A stretch of DNA of 64,000 nt from NCBI RefSeq assembly GCF_017301635.1, contig NZ_CP071091.1, positions 8,300,501 through 8,364,500 of the forward strand, given 5' to 3'. The notes below the pieces were generated by a model. The model had not been told where the DNA came from, ran no database searches, and saw nothing but the letters and a program-made list of their open reading frames with translations. Made by a program: the position numbers and the translations under genes. Positions 34,262 to 41,306 of this stretch are shown here, piece after piece. Origin of the DNA: Myxococcus landrumus (GTDB taxonomy: Bacteria; Myxococcota; Myxococcia; Myxococcales; Myxococcaceae). Every line of letters starts with the position of its first letter. Within the stretch, counting starts at the first letter, position 1.

Positions 34262-34846
34262 ATGAAGCTCTCGCAGACGTTCCTGGCCGCGTTCGCGCTG
34301 TCGCTGCTGCTTCCCCTGTCCGCCGCGCGCGCCTCCGACTATCCGCCCGACTATCCCATCTGCAGCGTGTACGACTCCGCGACGACGGGGCCCTTCGAGG
34401 TCATCCGCCACACGCGCCGGCTCCCAGGCCGCCTGGCCACGCTCACCGTCGCCTACCGGGGCTTCCTGCGCGGGCTGTACCCGGACACGGACATCTCCCT
34501 CTACATCCAGCTCAACGGCCGCCAGCAGTTGATTCAGGCCCGCGCGGGCACGAACAACGACGCCTATGTCTTCCTGGACGCGGGGCCGCGAAGCTGCGGC
34601 AAGTGCATGCGGTACATGAACACGCCCCTGTGCAACGCCCACTTCGAGGCCGGAGGCCAGGAGGGCGTCTGGGTCTGTGCGCAGCCCACGCCCGTGGAGA
34701 GCGACCTGTTCTTCTACGCGTTCGACGCCAACGGCAACCAGAACGCGTGGGATATCTCCCTGGCCGCGACGGCCCATGGCCAGTGGGACAGCAATCTGGG
34801 CAGCAACTACTTCGCCCGTCTGCCGGCGCGCTCCAGCTGCTGGTAG
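34262..34846 (+). CDS. Secreted protein of unknown function
   Basis: The 194-residue protein has a Sec signal peptide (cleavage after ARA near residue 23). The mature protein has seven cysteines, including a CGKC pair ('SCGKCM') and a terminal 'SSCW', so it is probably disulfide-rich and extracellular. Conserved-looking acidic/aromatic patches ('FFYAFDANGNQNAWDISL') recall a small beta-sandwich with a Ca-loop-like DANGNQN, but no family is recognised. It is divergent from the kinase fusion and ended by an elaborate hairpin followed by T residues. Confidence 0.7.
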   Translation: MKLSQTFLAAFALSLLLPLSAARASDYPPDYPICSVYDSATTGPFEVIRHTRRLPGRLATLTVAYRGFLRGLYPDTDISLYIQLNGRQQLIQARAGTNNDAYVFLDAGPRSCGKCMRYMNTPLCNAHFEAGGQEGVWVCAQPTPVESDLFFYAFDANGNQNAWDISLAATAHGQWDSNLGSNYFARLPARSSCW

Positions 34847-34858
34847 TTTTCCGCCAAG

Positions 34859-34919
34859 AGCGGCCCCGGGACGGGCTGGGACATGCATTCGCATTACAGC
34901 CCGGCACAGGGCCGCTTTT
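34859..34919 (+). terminator. Three-tier nested hairpin terminator with T-tail
   Basis: Three stacked perfect stems nest: AGCGGCCC/GGGCCGCT (34859-34866, 34909-34916), CGGGCTG/CAGCCCG (34872-34878, 34898-34904) and ATGC/GCAT (34883-34886, 34891-34894), followed by TTT. It starts 12 bp after the stop codon at 34846. Confidence 0.7.
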
Positions 34920-34960
34920 CCGCGTGATGACGATTGCCGCGACGCATCCTCGTCCGGCGC

Positions 34961-34966
34961 TTGACA
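34961..34966 (+). promoter_or_regulatory. Possible -35 box for the catabolic operon
   Basis: A perfect TTGACA lies 79 bp before the TTG start at 35045. The sequence 17 bp downstream (GAAAAG) is a poor -10, so only the -35 half is convincing. Confidence 0.25.
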
Positions 34967-35044
34967 CCCCGGGGGCCCCGACGGAAAAGCCGAGCCCAAT
35001 GAGGCGGCCCCCGCTGTTTCCACCGGGCCGCGGGGAGCCCGGGA

Positions 35045-36025
35045 TTGAAGCTCGCGACGCTCAAGGATGGAACCCGTGACGGGCGGCTCATCGTCGTCAA
35101 GCGGGACAACACGGCCTATGCGCTGGCCACCAACGTAGCGCTGACGCTCCAGGCCGCGCTGGATGACTGGGACGCGAAGGAGCCGCAGCTGCGCGCGCTC
35201 GCCGCCCAGCTCGAGGCGGGCACGGTGCAGAGCCGTCCGCTGGACATGAAGGCCCTGCATGCGCCGCTGCCGCGCGCCTACGAGTGGATTGACGGCAGCG
35301 CCTACATCAACCACGTCATCCTGGTGCGCAAGGCGCGCAACGCGGAGCCGCCGGCCACGCTCAAGACGGACCCGCTCGTCTACCAGGGCGGCTCGGGCGA
35401 CTTCCTGGCCCCCACCGCGGACATCCCGCTGGCGGATGAGGCGTGGGGCCTGGACTTCGAGAGCGAGGTCTGCGCCATCCTGGGCGACACGCCCCAGGGC
35501 ACGAAGGCCGCGGATGCCGCGAAGCACGTCAAGCTGCTGATGCTGGCCAACGACGTCTCGCTGCGCAACCTCATCCCGGACGAGCTGGCCAAGGGCTTTG
35601 GCTTCTTCCAGAGCAAGCCCGCCACGGCCTTCAGCCCCATCGCGGTGACGCCGGACGAGCTGGGCGGCGCCTGGCGCGAGGGCCGCATCCACCTGCGGCT
35701 GCGCTCGGTGCTCAACGGCGTGCAGGTGGGTGACACCGACGCGGGGCCGGAGATGCACTTCTCCTTCTTCGACCTCATCCAGCACCTGTGCAAGACGCGC
35801 AGCTACACGGCGGGCACCATCCTGGGCAGCGGCACGGTGTCCAACGTGGACCGCGCCCGGGGCATCTCCTGCCTCGCCGAGCAGCGGATGATTGAGACGA
35901 TTGAAGAGGGCAAGCCGCGCACGCCCTTCATGAAGCACGGCGACACCATCGACATCGAGATGACGGGCGAGGACGGACAGAGCGTCTTCGGCCGCATCTC
36001 GCAGAAGGTGGTGAAGGGACCATGA
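35045..36025 (+). CDS. Fumarylacetoacetate hydrolase family protein
   Basis: The 326-residue protein belongs to the FAH superfamily, which cleaves C-C bonds in acylpyruvates. It has the metal-binding acidic residues in 'DFESEVCAILG' (E-x-E-type) and the family segments 'YINHVILVRKARNAEPP' and 'GSGTVSN'. The start is probably the TTG at 35045, which begins the usual 'MKLATLKDG' N-terminus behind a GGGGAGC ribosome site. It overlaps the next gene by 4 bp (ATGA). With maleylacetoacetate isomerase next door, the role is very likely fumarylacetoacetate hydrolysis to fumarate and acetoacetate, the last step of the homogentisate pathway for Tyr/Phe. Homogentisate dioxygenase itself is not in the window. 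Confidence 0.85.
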   Translation: MKLATLKDGTRDGRLIVVKRDNTAYALATNVALTLQAALDDWDAKEPQLRALAAQLEAGTVQSRPLDMKALHAPLPRAYEWIDGSAYINHVILVRKARNAEPPATLKTDPLVYQGGSGDFLAPTADIPLADEAWGLDFESEVCAILGDTPQGTKAADAAKHVKLLMLANDVSLRNLIPDELAKGFGFFQSKPATAFSPIAVTPDELGGAWREGRIHLRLRSVLNGVQVGDTDAGPEMHFSFFDLIQHLCKTRSYTAGTILGSGTVSNVDRARGISCLAEQRMIETIEEGKPRTPFMKHGDTIDIEMTGEDGQSVFGRISQKVVKGP

Positions 36026-36681
36026 AGGCGCTGCGCCTGCACAGCTACTGGCGCTCCTCCGCCTCCTGGCGGGTGCGCCTGGGGTTGAACCTCAAGGGCC
36101 TGCCCTATGAGTACGCCGCGGTGCACCTGCTGAAGGACGGCGGCCAGCAGAACTCGGCCGAGTACCGCGCCGTCAATCCCATGCGGACGGTGCCCACGCT
36201 GGAGTGGACGGAGGCGGACGGCACCGAGCTGCGCCTGTCCCAGTCCATCGCCATCCTCGAGTTCCTGGAGGAGCGCGTCCCCTCGCCCGCGCTGCTGCCG
36301 AAGGACGCGTACCTGCGCGCCCGCGTGCGGATGGTGGCGGAGGCGGTGAACTCCGGCATGCAGCCCTTGCAGAACCTGGCGGTCCTCCAGCGCATCAAGA
36401 GCGAGCTGAACGGCGATGAGAAGGCGTGGGCCGCGCACTGGAACGTGCGGGGCCTGGAGGCGCTGGAGTCGCTGGTGAAGCCCACCGCGGGCCGCTACTG
36501 CGTGGGCGACGCGGTGACGCTGGCGGATGTCTGCCTGGTGCCGCAGCTCTACGGCGCGCGGCGCTTCGCCGTGGACGTGTCGCCGTACCCCACGCTGCTG
36601 CGCATCGAGGCGGCATGCATGGAGCTGCCCGCGTTCCAGGCGGCGCATGCGGACCGACAGCCCGACGCGGTTCCGGCCTGA
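36022..36681 (+). CDS. maiA: Maleylacetoacetate isomerase (zeta-class glutathione transferase)
   Basis: This is a 219-residue GST of the zeta class. The thioredoxin-fold N-terminus holds the signature 'SYWRSSASWRVR' (residues about 8-19, catalytic Ser/Ser/Cys-equivalent region SSAS). 'NPMRTVPTLEW' (cis-Pro) and 'SQSIAILEFLEE' bind glutathione, and an all-helical C-terminal domain follows. It converts 4-maleylacetoacetate to 4-fumarylacetoacetate. It is translationally coupled (ATGA) to the FAH-family gene, and both act consecutively in Tyr/Phe degradation. In the classical motif a Cys follows SSCS; here it is SSAS, a variation found in some bacterial members that may slow but need not abolish the reaction. 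Confidence 0.88.
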   Translation: MKALRLHSYWRSSASWRVRLGLNLKGLPYEYAAVHLLKDGGQQNSAEYRAVNPMRTVPTLEWTEADGTELRLSQSIAILEFLEERVPSPALLPKDAYLRARVRMVAEAVNSGMQPLQNLAVLQRIKSELNGDEKAWAAHWNVRGLEALESLVKPTAGRYCVGDAVTLADVCLVPQLYGARRFAVDVSPYPTLLRIEAACMELPAFQAAHADRQPDAVPA

Positions 36682-36730
36682 GTCTTCCTGGGCCGTGCGT
36701 CCCGCTCCTTGCTGGGGGCGGGACGCGGCT

Positions 36731-37153
36731 TCAGGGCGAGGGCGGCGCGAAGGTCGTCTCGATGCGCAGGGCCCGTGAGAGCGTGAGCGTCACGGGCGTC
36801 TTCGCGGCGATGTCGAGCAGGCGCGCGCGCTGCTCCTCGCTCACGGAGGGGCCGCAGGAGAGCACTCGCTCCACGCGCTCGGTGTGGTCCTTCTCGCGGA
36901 AGAGCTTGAGCTTCACCGTGAGCGGGCCCAGGTCCCAGCCCTTGCGCGCCGCGTACATCTTCAAGGTGATGGCGGTGCACGCGCCCAGCGAGCCCATCAG
37001 GAGCTGATAGGGCGCGGGGCCCTGGTCTGTACCGCCCAGCGACGAGGGCTCATCCGACTGGAAGTGGTGCTTGCCGGTGCGAATCGCCTGGGCGTAGCCG
37101 TCCTGGCTCTCGACGACGGCCGCGGCGAGCAGCGTGGTGTCCTGAGGAGTCAT
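36731..37153 (-). CDS. OsmC/Ohr-family protein
   Basis: The 140-residue protein has the OsmC fold pattern. Both redox cysteines are present: 'LGACTAITLKMYA' on the central helix and 'VLSCGPSVSE' in the C-terminal half. The early region 'HHFQSDEP..LGGTDQGPAPYQLL' is typical of the OsmC subgroup that includes YhfA-like proteins. OsmC/Ohr enzymes are thiol-dependent peroxidases of organic hydroperoxides. The start at 37153 (MTPQDT) gives the usual length; no strong ribosome site is visible, and an upstream GTG is possible. It is divergent from chrA, 100 bp apart. Confidence 0.82.
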   Translation of the reverse strand: MTPQDTTLLAAAVVESQDGYAQAIRTGKHHFQSDEPSSLGGTDQGPAPYQLLMGSLGACTAITLKMYAARKGWDLGPLTVKLKLFREKDHTERVERVLSCGPSVSEEQRARLLDIAAKTPVTLTLSRALRIETTFAPPSP

Positions 37154-37201
37154 GCGGACATGAATCCAGGGCCCGGCTCGCGTGACAAGCGCGATGTCCG
37201 C
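37154..37201. promoter_or_regulatory. Inverted repeat between osmC-like gene and chrA
   Basis: GCGGACAT (37154-37161) and ATGTCCGC (37194-37201) are perfect 8-bp inverted repeats, 32 bp apart, inside the 100-bp divergent gap. Confidence 0.3.
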
Positions 37202-37253
37202 TCGCGGAGTTGTTGCAAAGGCGACGCTCTCGAATGGGATAGCGTCGGTCGGG

Positions 37254-38432
37254 ATGGCGCATCCGGAGTCCTCGAACACCGCCTCTTCCTCCCGCACCGC
37301 CGCGCTCCGGGAGCTGGCGCTCTTGTTCCTGCGCCTGGGGGCCACGGCGTTTGGTGGCCCCGCGGCCCACATCGCGATGATGGAAGACGAGGTGGTGCGA
37401 CGGCGCCGCTGGCTGACGCGTGACGAGTTCGTGGACCTGCTCGGCGCGGCCAACCTCATCCCCGGGCCCAACTCCACGGAGCTGGCCATCCACATCGGCC
37501 ATCGGCGCGCGGGGTGGCCGGGGCTGGTGGTCGCGGGCACCTGCTTCATCCTCCCCGCCTTCTTCATCGTCGCGGGTATCGCCTGGGTCTACTCCCGCTT
37601 CGGCAACGTGCCGGATGTGAGCGCGCTGCTGTACGGCGTGAAGGCGGTCATCATCGCCGTGGTGCTGCAAGCCCTGTGGGGACTGTCGCGCACGGTGGTG
37701 AAGACGTGGCGGGAGGCGCTCGTGGGGGCAGGCGTCGCGACGGCGGCGTTCCTCGGCGTCAACGAGCTGCTGCTCCTGCTGCTCGCCGGGGTGGGCGTGT
37801 TCGCGTGGCGCGGAGTCGGGCGCGGAGGCGCCAGGTCTTCGGTCGGGGTGCTCGCTCCGTGGGTGCTGCCGCTCGGGGCCGCCTCGGTGGGGGTGCCCTT
37901 CTCGCAGCAGGGCCTGTTCCTCTTCTTCCTGAAGGTGGGCTCGGTGCTGTACGGCAGCGGCTACGTGCTGCTGGCGTTCCTGCGCTCGGACCTGGTGGAG
38001 CGGTGGGGCTGGCTCACGCAGGCGCAGCTCCTGGACGCGGTGGCGGTGGGGCAGGTGACGCCCGGGCCGGTGTTCACCACGGCCACGTTCATCGGCTACG
38101 TGCTGGGCGGGATGACGGGCGCGGTGGTGGCCACGGTGGGCATCTTCCTGCCGGCCTTCGTCTTCGTGGCGCTCAGTGGTCCGCTGGTGCCGCGCCTGCG
38201 TCGCTCGTGGGCGGCGGGGGCCTTCCTCGATGGCGTCAACGTGGCCTCGCTCGCGCTGATGGCCGTGGTGACGTGGCAGCTCGGGCGCGCGGCGGTGGTG
38301 GACGCGTGGACGGTGGGGATGGCGGCCGTGTCCGCGGTGCTGCTCATCCGCTACCGCGTCAACTCCGCCTGGCTCGTGCTGGGCGGAGGCGCCATGGGGT
38401 GGCTGGTGGTGGAGGTGCTCAGTTCGCGGTGA
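37254..38432 (+). CDS. chrA: Chromate transporter, two-domain CHR family
   Basis: The 392-residue membrane protein has the duplicated CHR domain: N-terminal half with 'GATAFGGPAAHIAMMEDEVV' and 'LLGAANLIPGPNSTELA', C-terminal half with 'VGSVLYGSGYVLLAFL' and 'AVAVGQVTPGPVFTTATFIG'. About ten transmembrane helices are predicted by eye. Long-chain CHR proteins export chromate and so confer resistance. ATG 37254 (MAHPESS) is preferred over 37182 because the upstream residues are not family-like. The last 14 bp overlap the 3' end of the opposing lipoprotein gene. Confidence 0.88.
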   Translation: MAHPESSNTASSSRTAALRELALLFLRLGATAFGGPAAHIAMMEDEVVRRRRWLTRDEFVDLLGAANLIPGPNSTELAIHIGHRRAGWPGLVVAGTCFILPAFFIVAGIAWVYSRFGNVPDVSALLYGVKAVIIAVVLQALWGLSRTVVKTWREALVGAGVATAAFLGVNELLLLLLAGVGVFAWRGVGRGGARSSVGVLAPWVLPLGAASVGVPFSQQGLFLFFLKVGSVLYGSGYVLLAFLRSDLVERWGWLTQAQLLDAVAVGQVTPGPVFTTATFIGYVLGGMTGAVVATVGIFLPAFVFVALSGPLVPRLRRSWAAGAFLDGVNVASLALMAVVTWQLGRAAVVDAWTVGMAAVSAVLLIRYRVNSAWLVLGGGAMGWLVVEVLSSR

Positions 38433-38904
38433 GCGTCGCGGCGCAGCGGCCCACTTCGTCGCCCGAGAGGTCCGAGCGCCGGTCGATGCACTCGAGCCGC
38501 AGCGTCCCCGCGGTGCGTGTGGCCTCGCAGTGGCGATTGCCCGTGATGGTCGTCGACGGGCCCGCGTCGGGAGGAACCACGCCCCCATCCGGGGCCAGGT
38601 GCAGCGTGAGGTTGGCTTCGTGCAGCGACCAGCGGCCGTCGGGCAGCGGGCCGGCGTTGGCCTCGATGCGTCCGAACTCGGGGAAGCCGAGCCTCTGGGC
38701 CCCCTCGCCGCTGACGTCACACGAGTCCTTCTCCGACCTCACGCGCACGGTGCCGTTGGGCCCGCACGTGTTGCCCTGCACGGTGAAGGTCTGGTCGTGT
38801 CCTTCGTGGGGACACTTCTCGATGGCGCAGCCGATGCGCAGCGCGCCCACGGTGGCCACCACCGCGACGGAGGCGAGGTTTCGCAGCAGCACATTCCTGT
38901 TCAT
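38419..38904 (-). CDS. Small lipoprotein coupled to a membrane protein
   Basis: The 161-residue protein has a signal peptide with a lipobox-like 'RIGC' (Cys 26) and a mature region with six more cysteines, probably disulfide-bonded. No family is recognised. The start ATG overlaps the stop of the upstream membrane protein (ATGA, 38901-38904), so the two are translationally coupled and may work together. The 3' end overlaps chrA on the other strand by 14 bp, so the two convergent transcripts are antisense there. Confidence 0.65.
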   Translation of the reverse strand: MNRNVLLRNLASVAVVATVGALRIGCAIEKCPHEGHDQTFTVQGNTCGPNGTVRVRSEKDSCDVSGEGAQRLGFPEFGRIEANAGPLPDGRWSLHEANLTLHLAPDGGVVPPDAGPSTTITGNRHCEATRTAGTLRLECIDRRSDLSGDEVGRCAATLTAN

Positions 38905-39737
38905 GGACGGGTTCCAGTCGAGGGCCGGGCCGGACGCGGAGTCGCGAGGGTCAGCCGATGGGAAGACGACACGCCCTGCTGCTCCAGGAGCCGCACGGCG
39001 ATGTCTCCGCCGTGCAGGCCCAGCGGAGACTCCAGGACATGGATGGGTGTTCGCGGCGGCTCGTCCAGCTCCCTCGCGCGAGCCTCCTTCGTCGACGGCA
39101 GGCCCGCCACCAGCAGCGCCACCACCGGCACGCCCACCGCCACCAGGCGCCACGGCCAGCCCAGGCCCTTCGCCGCCGCCAGCCCCAGCGCTCCCGCGAA
39201 GCACGCCATGGCGTGGGTGGTGCCCAGCCACGGCAGCACGACGAAGGCCGCGAGCAGCGCCCCCGCGAGGCTCCCCAGCATCGACGCGGAGAAGCCTCGC
39301 GCGGGCTCCTCCTCCACGTCCTCCATCCCGCCCACCTTCCACAGGAACGGTCCCACCGCCCCCAGCGCCATCAGCGGCGGCACCGCCACCATCACCACCA
39401 GCGTCACGCGCCCCATGGCCTCCAGGGGCCGCCCCATCATCACCGCCGTGGTGGCATCCGGCAGCAGCGCCTGCGCGAGGAAGGGGAGGAGGGCGAGGAA
39501 CAACGCGGCCAGACACAGCGCCTTGCGCAGCGGCTCCAGGCGTCCGGACGGGTCCGCCAGCCGTCCTCCCAGGTGCGCCCCCACCAGCAGTCCGCCCAGC
39601 ACCAGGGAGAGGAGGGCCCCCCACACCGGCATGCTGCTCCCGAAATAGGGCGCCACCAGGCGGGAAGCCATCATCTCCGAGGCCATCACCGTGGCTCCGG
39701 CGAGGAAGGCCAACCACGTCAAGGACGAGGGCTTCAT
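38901..39737 (-). CDS. Membrane protein resembling the N-terminal half of fused-MFS spermidine synthases
   Basis: The protein of about 278 residues has around seven hydrophobic helices with the pattern of the membrane portion of spermidine-synthase-like fusions: 'GATVMASEMMASRLVAPYFG', 'VWGALLSLVLGGLLVGAHLGGRLAD' (residues about 30-60) and 'GSLAGALLAAFVVLPWLG'. After 'HVLESPLGLHGGDIAV' it stops where the SAM-binding synthase domain would begin, so it is about half the usual length. Either the enzyme domain has been lost or this is a stand-alone membrane unit. ATG 39737 (MKPSS) is chosen; 39776 is possible. It is coupled by ATGA to a lipoprotein gene. Confidence 0.65.
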   Translation of the reverse strand: MKPSSLTWLAFLAGATVMASEMMASRLVAPYFGSSMPVWGALLSLVLGGLLVGAHLGGRLADPSGRLEPLRKALCLAALFLALLPFLAQALLPDATTAVMMGRPLEAMGRVTLVVMVAVPPLMALGAVGPFLWKVGGMEDVEEEPARGFSASMLGSLAGALLAAFVVLPWLGTTHAMACFAGALGLAAAKGLGWPWRLVAVGVPVVALLVAGLPSTKEARARELDEPPRTPIHVLESPLGLHGGDIAVRLLEQQGVSSSHRLTLATPRPARPSTGTRP

Positions 39738-39811
39738 GGGAGAGGGCCCCATCAGCAAGGCCCGTTCCATTCTCAACAGCCCGTAACTCCAGTCCTCACG
39801 GGGCCACCCGG

Positions 39812-39851
39812 GTGACTTTGTGTCACGGGGCCCTCAGGGGACGTGTGTCCC
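39812..39851 (-). terminator. Pair of short hairpins after ygfZ
   Basis: GTGAC/GTCAC (39812-39816, 39822-39826) and GGGAC/GTCCC (39838-39842, 39847-39851) are two small stem-loops in the gap between ygfZ (stop at 39871) and the membrane protein gene (start 39737). Confidence 0.35.
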
Positions 39852-39870
39852 ACTGACAACGGTGTCGCGC

Positions 39871-40941
39871 TCAGCGCTGGAAGGGGAGCGCGGCCACCTT
39901 CACGGTTGCGGGGCCCTGCGCGAGCGTCAGCTCCGTGCCGGGTTCCAGCGAGTCCTTGTGCACATACCCCAGGGCCACGTACTGCTCCTGCGTGGGGGAG
40001 CGCACCACGCTGGTGAGCCAGCCCACCTTCTTCTCGCCCAGGCGCAGCTCCGTGCCCGGCGCGGCGGCGGACTCACCCAAGAGGAGCCCCGTCAGCTTGC
40101 GGTTCATGTGCCCGCGGAAGGTGGCGCGGGCGATGACCTCCTGCCCGATGTAGCACCCCTTGTTGTAGGAGATGGCCGCGGTGAGGTTGGCCTCCAGCGG
40201 AATGGTGGTGGCCACCATGTCCTGCCCGTACCGGGGGACTCCCGCCTCGACGCGCAGCAGCTCCAGCGTCTCGAAGCCCAGCGGCTGGAGACCCTGGCTG
40301 GCGCCGGCCTGACCCAGGGCGCGCCACACGGCCTCCAGGCCCGCTCTCGGCACCCACACGTCGACGCCGTGGGGCTCCAGCACCGTGTTTCCCACGAGCA
40401 GCACGTCCTGCCCGGCGAGCGTCGCCGCCCGGGTGGCCTGGTGGGCCAGGGGCGGGAAGTCGCCCCCCAGGGCGGCGGCCAGCACCGCCCCCGTCCGAGG
40501 GCCCAGCAGCCGGAGGATGCCGTGGTCGCCTGTCGCCTCGTGCAGCTCGGCGTCCTCGGAGATGAGGTATTTCTCCAGGAACTCCCGGACCTTGGGGCCA
40601 AAGCCCGGCTCCGTGTCGAGGAGCAGGTCGGCCTCCCGCTTGAGGATGCGGGCGTCCGCCACCATGGCCCCCTTGGCGGTGAGCATGGCGGCGTACGTGG
40701 CGCTGCCCGCGGGGAGGTTGTTCACCTCCTGGGTCACCATTCCATGTAGGAAGGACACCCTGTCCTCACCGGTCATCCGGAGGACCTCACGGTAGGAGGC
40801 GTCGTGGAGGGCCACGGCCTCGCGAGCGGCCCGGTAGGCGTCCGCGTCATTTCCGTGGCTGGCCACGGCTTCCCGGCCGCCCACGTCAATGAAGCGGGCC
40901 CCTGCTTCCTCGTGAAGAAAATGCAGAGACAGCGGTTCCAT
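39871..40941 (-). CDS. ygfZ: Folate-binding protein YgfZ (GcvT-like, Fe-S/tRNA modification factor)
   Basis: The 356-residue protein has the GcvT-like folate-binding fold and the YgfZ signature Cys loop 'KGCYIGQEVIAR' (K-G-C-Y-x-G-Q-E) near residue 258, which separates it from glycine-cleavage T-protein. YgfZ/IBA57 proteins bind tetrahydrofolate and help Fe-S enzymes such as MiaB. The length matches the family. It is divergent from a cupin gene, 38 bp apart. No glycine-cleavage genes are nearby, which also supports YgfZ. Confidence 0.88.
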   Translation of the reverse strand: MEPLSLHFLHEEAGARFIDVGGREAVASHGNDADAYRAAREAVALHDASYREVLRMTGEDRVSFLHGMVTQEVNNLPAGSATYAAMLTAKGAMVADARILKREADLLLDTEPGFGPKVREFLEKYLISEDAELHEATGDHGILRLLGPRTGAVLAAALGGDFPPLAHQATRAATLAGQDVLLVGNTVLEPHGVDVWVPRAGLEAVWRALGQAGASQGLQPLGFETLELLRVEAGVPRYGQDMVATTIPLEANLTAAISYNKGCYIGQEVIARATFRGHMNRKLTGLLLGESAAAPGTELRLGEKKVGWLTSVVRSPTQEQYVALGYVHKDSLEPGTELTLAQGPATVKVAALPFQR

Positions 40942-40979
40942 GTCCGTCGCTATATAGAGGCGAAGGAGCGAATGCCACG

Positions 40980-41306
40980 ATGGATGTGAAGCACCTGTCC
41001 TCCTTCCAGGACTTCTCCCCGGAGAAGCTCCGGAAGCACAACGTCTTTCAGTCCGGGCGCTTCTTCCTCGACGTGTACTGTCTCGCGCCCGGGCAGGCCC
41101 AGAAGCCGCACCACCATGCCACCTCGGACAAGGTCTACATCGTCCTGGAGGGCCGCTGCCGCTTCCGCGTCGGTGCCGAGGAAGAGGCCCATGGCCCTGG
41201 TGCCGCCGTCTTCGCCCCCGCGGGCGCAGAGCATGGTGTCGTCAATGATGGCCCCGACTCCGCCCGACTGCTCGTTCTGATGACCCCGCCCCCGGAGCAT
41301 GCATGA
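40980..41306 (+). CDS. Single-domain cupin protein
   Basis: The 108-residue cupin has both conserved motifs: the first with metal ligands 'PHHHATSDKVYIVLEG' (His-x-His...Glu), the second with 'PAGAEHGVVN' (His). It should bind a divalent metal. The substrate is unknown. Its stop overlaps the start of the VKOR-DsbA gene (ATGA), so it is translationally coupled to a thiol-redox protein. Confidence 0.82.
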   Translation: MDVKHLSSFQDFSPEKLRKHNVFQSGRFFLDVYCLAPGQAQKPHHHATSDKVYIVLEGRCRFRVGAEEEAHGPGAAVFAPAGAEHGVVNDGPDSARLLVLMTPPPEHA

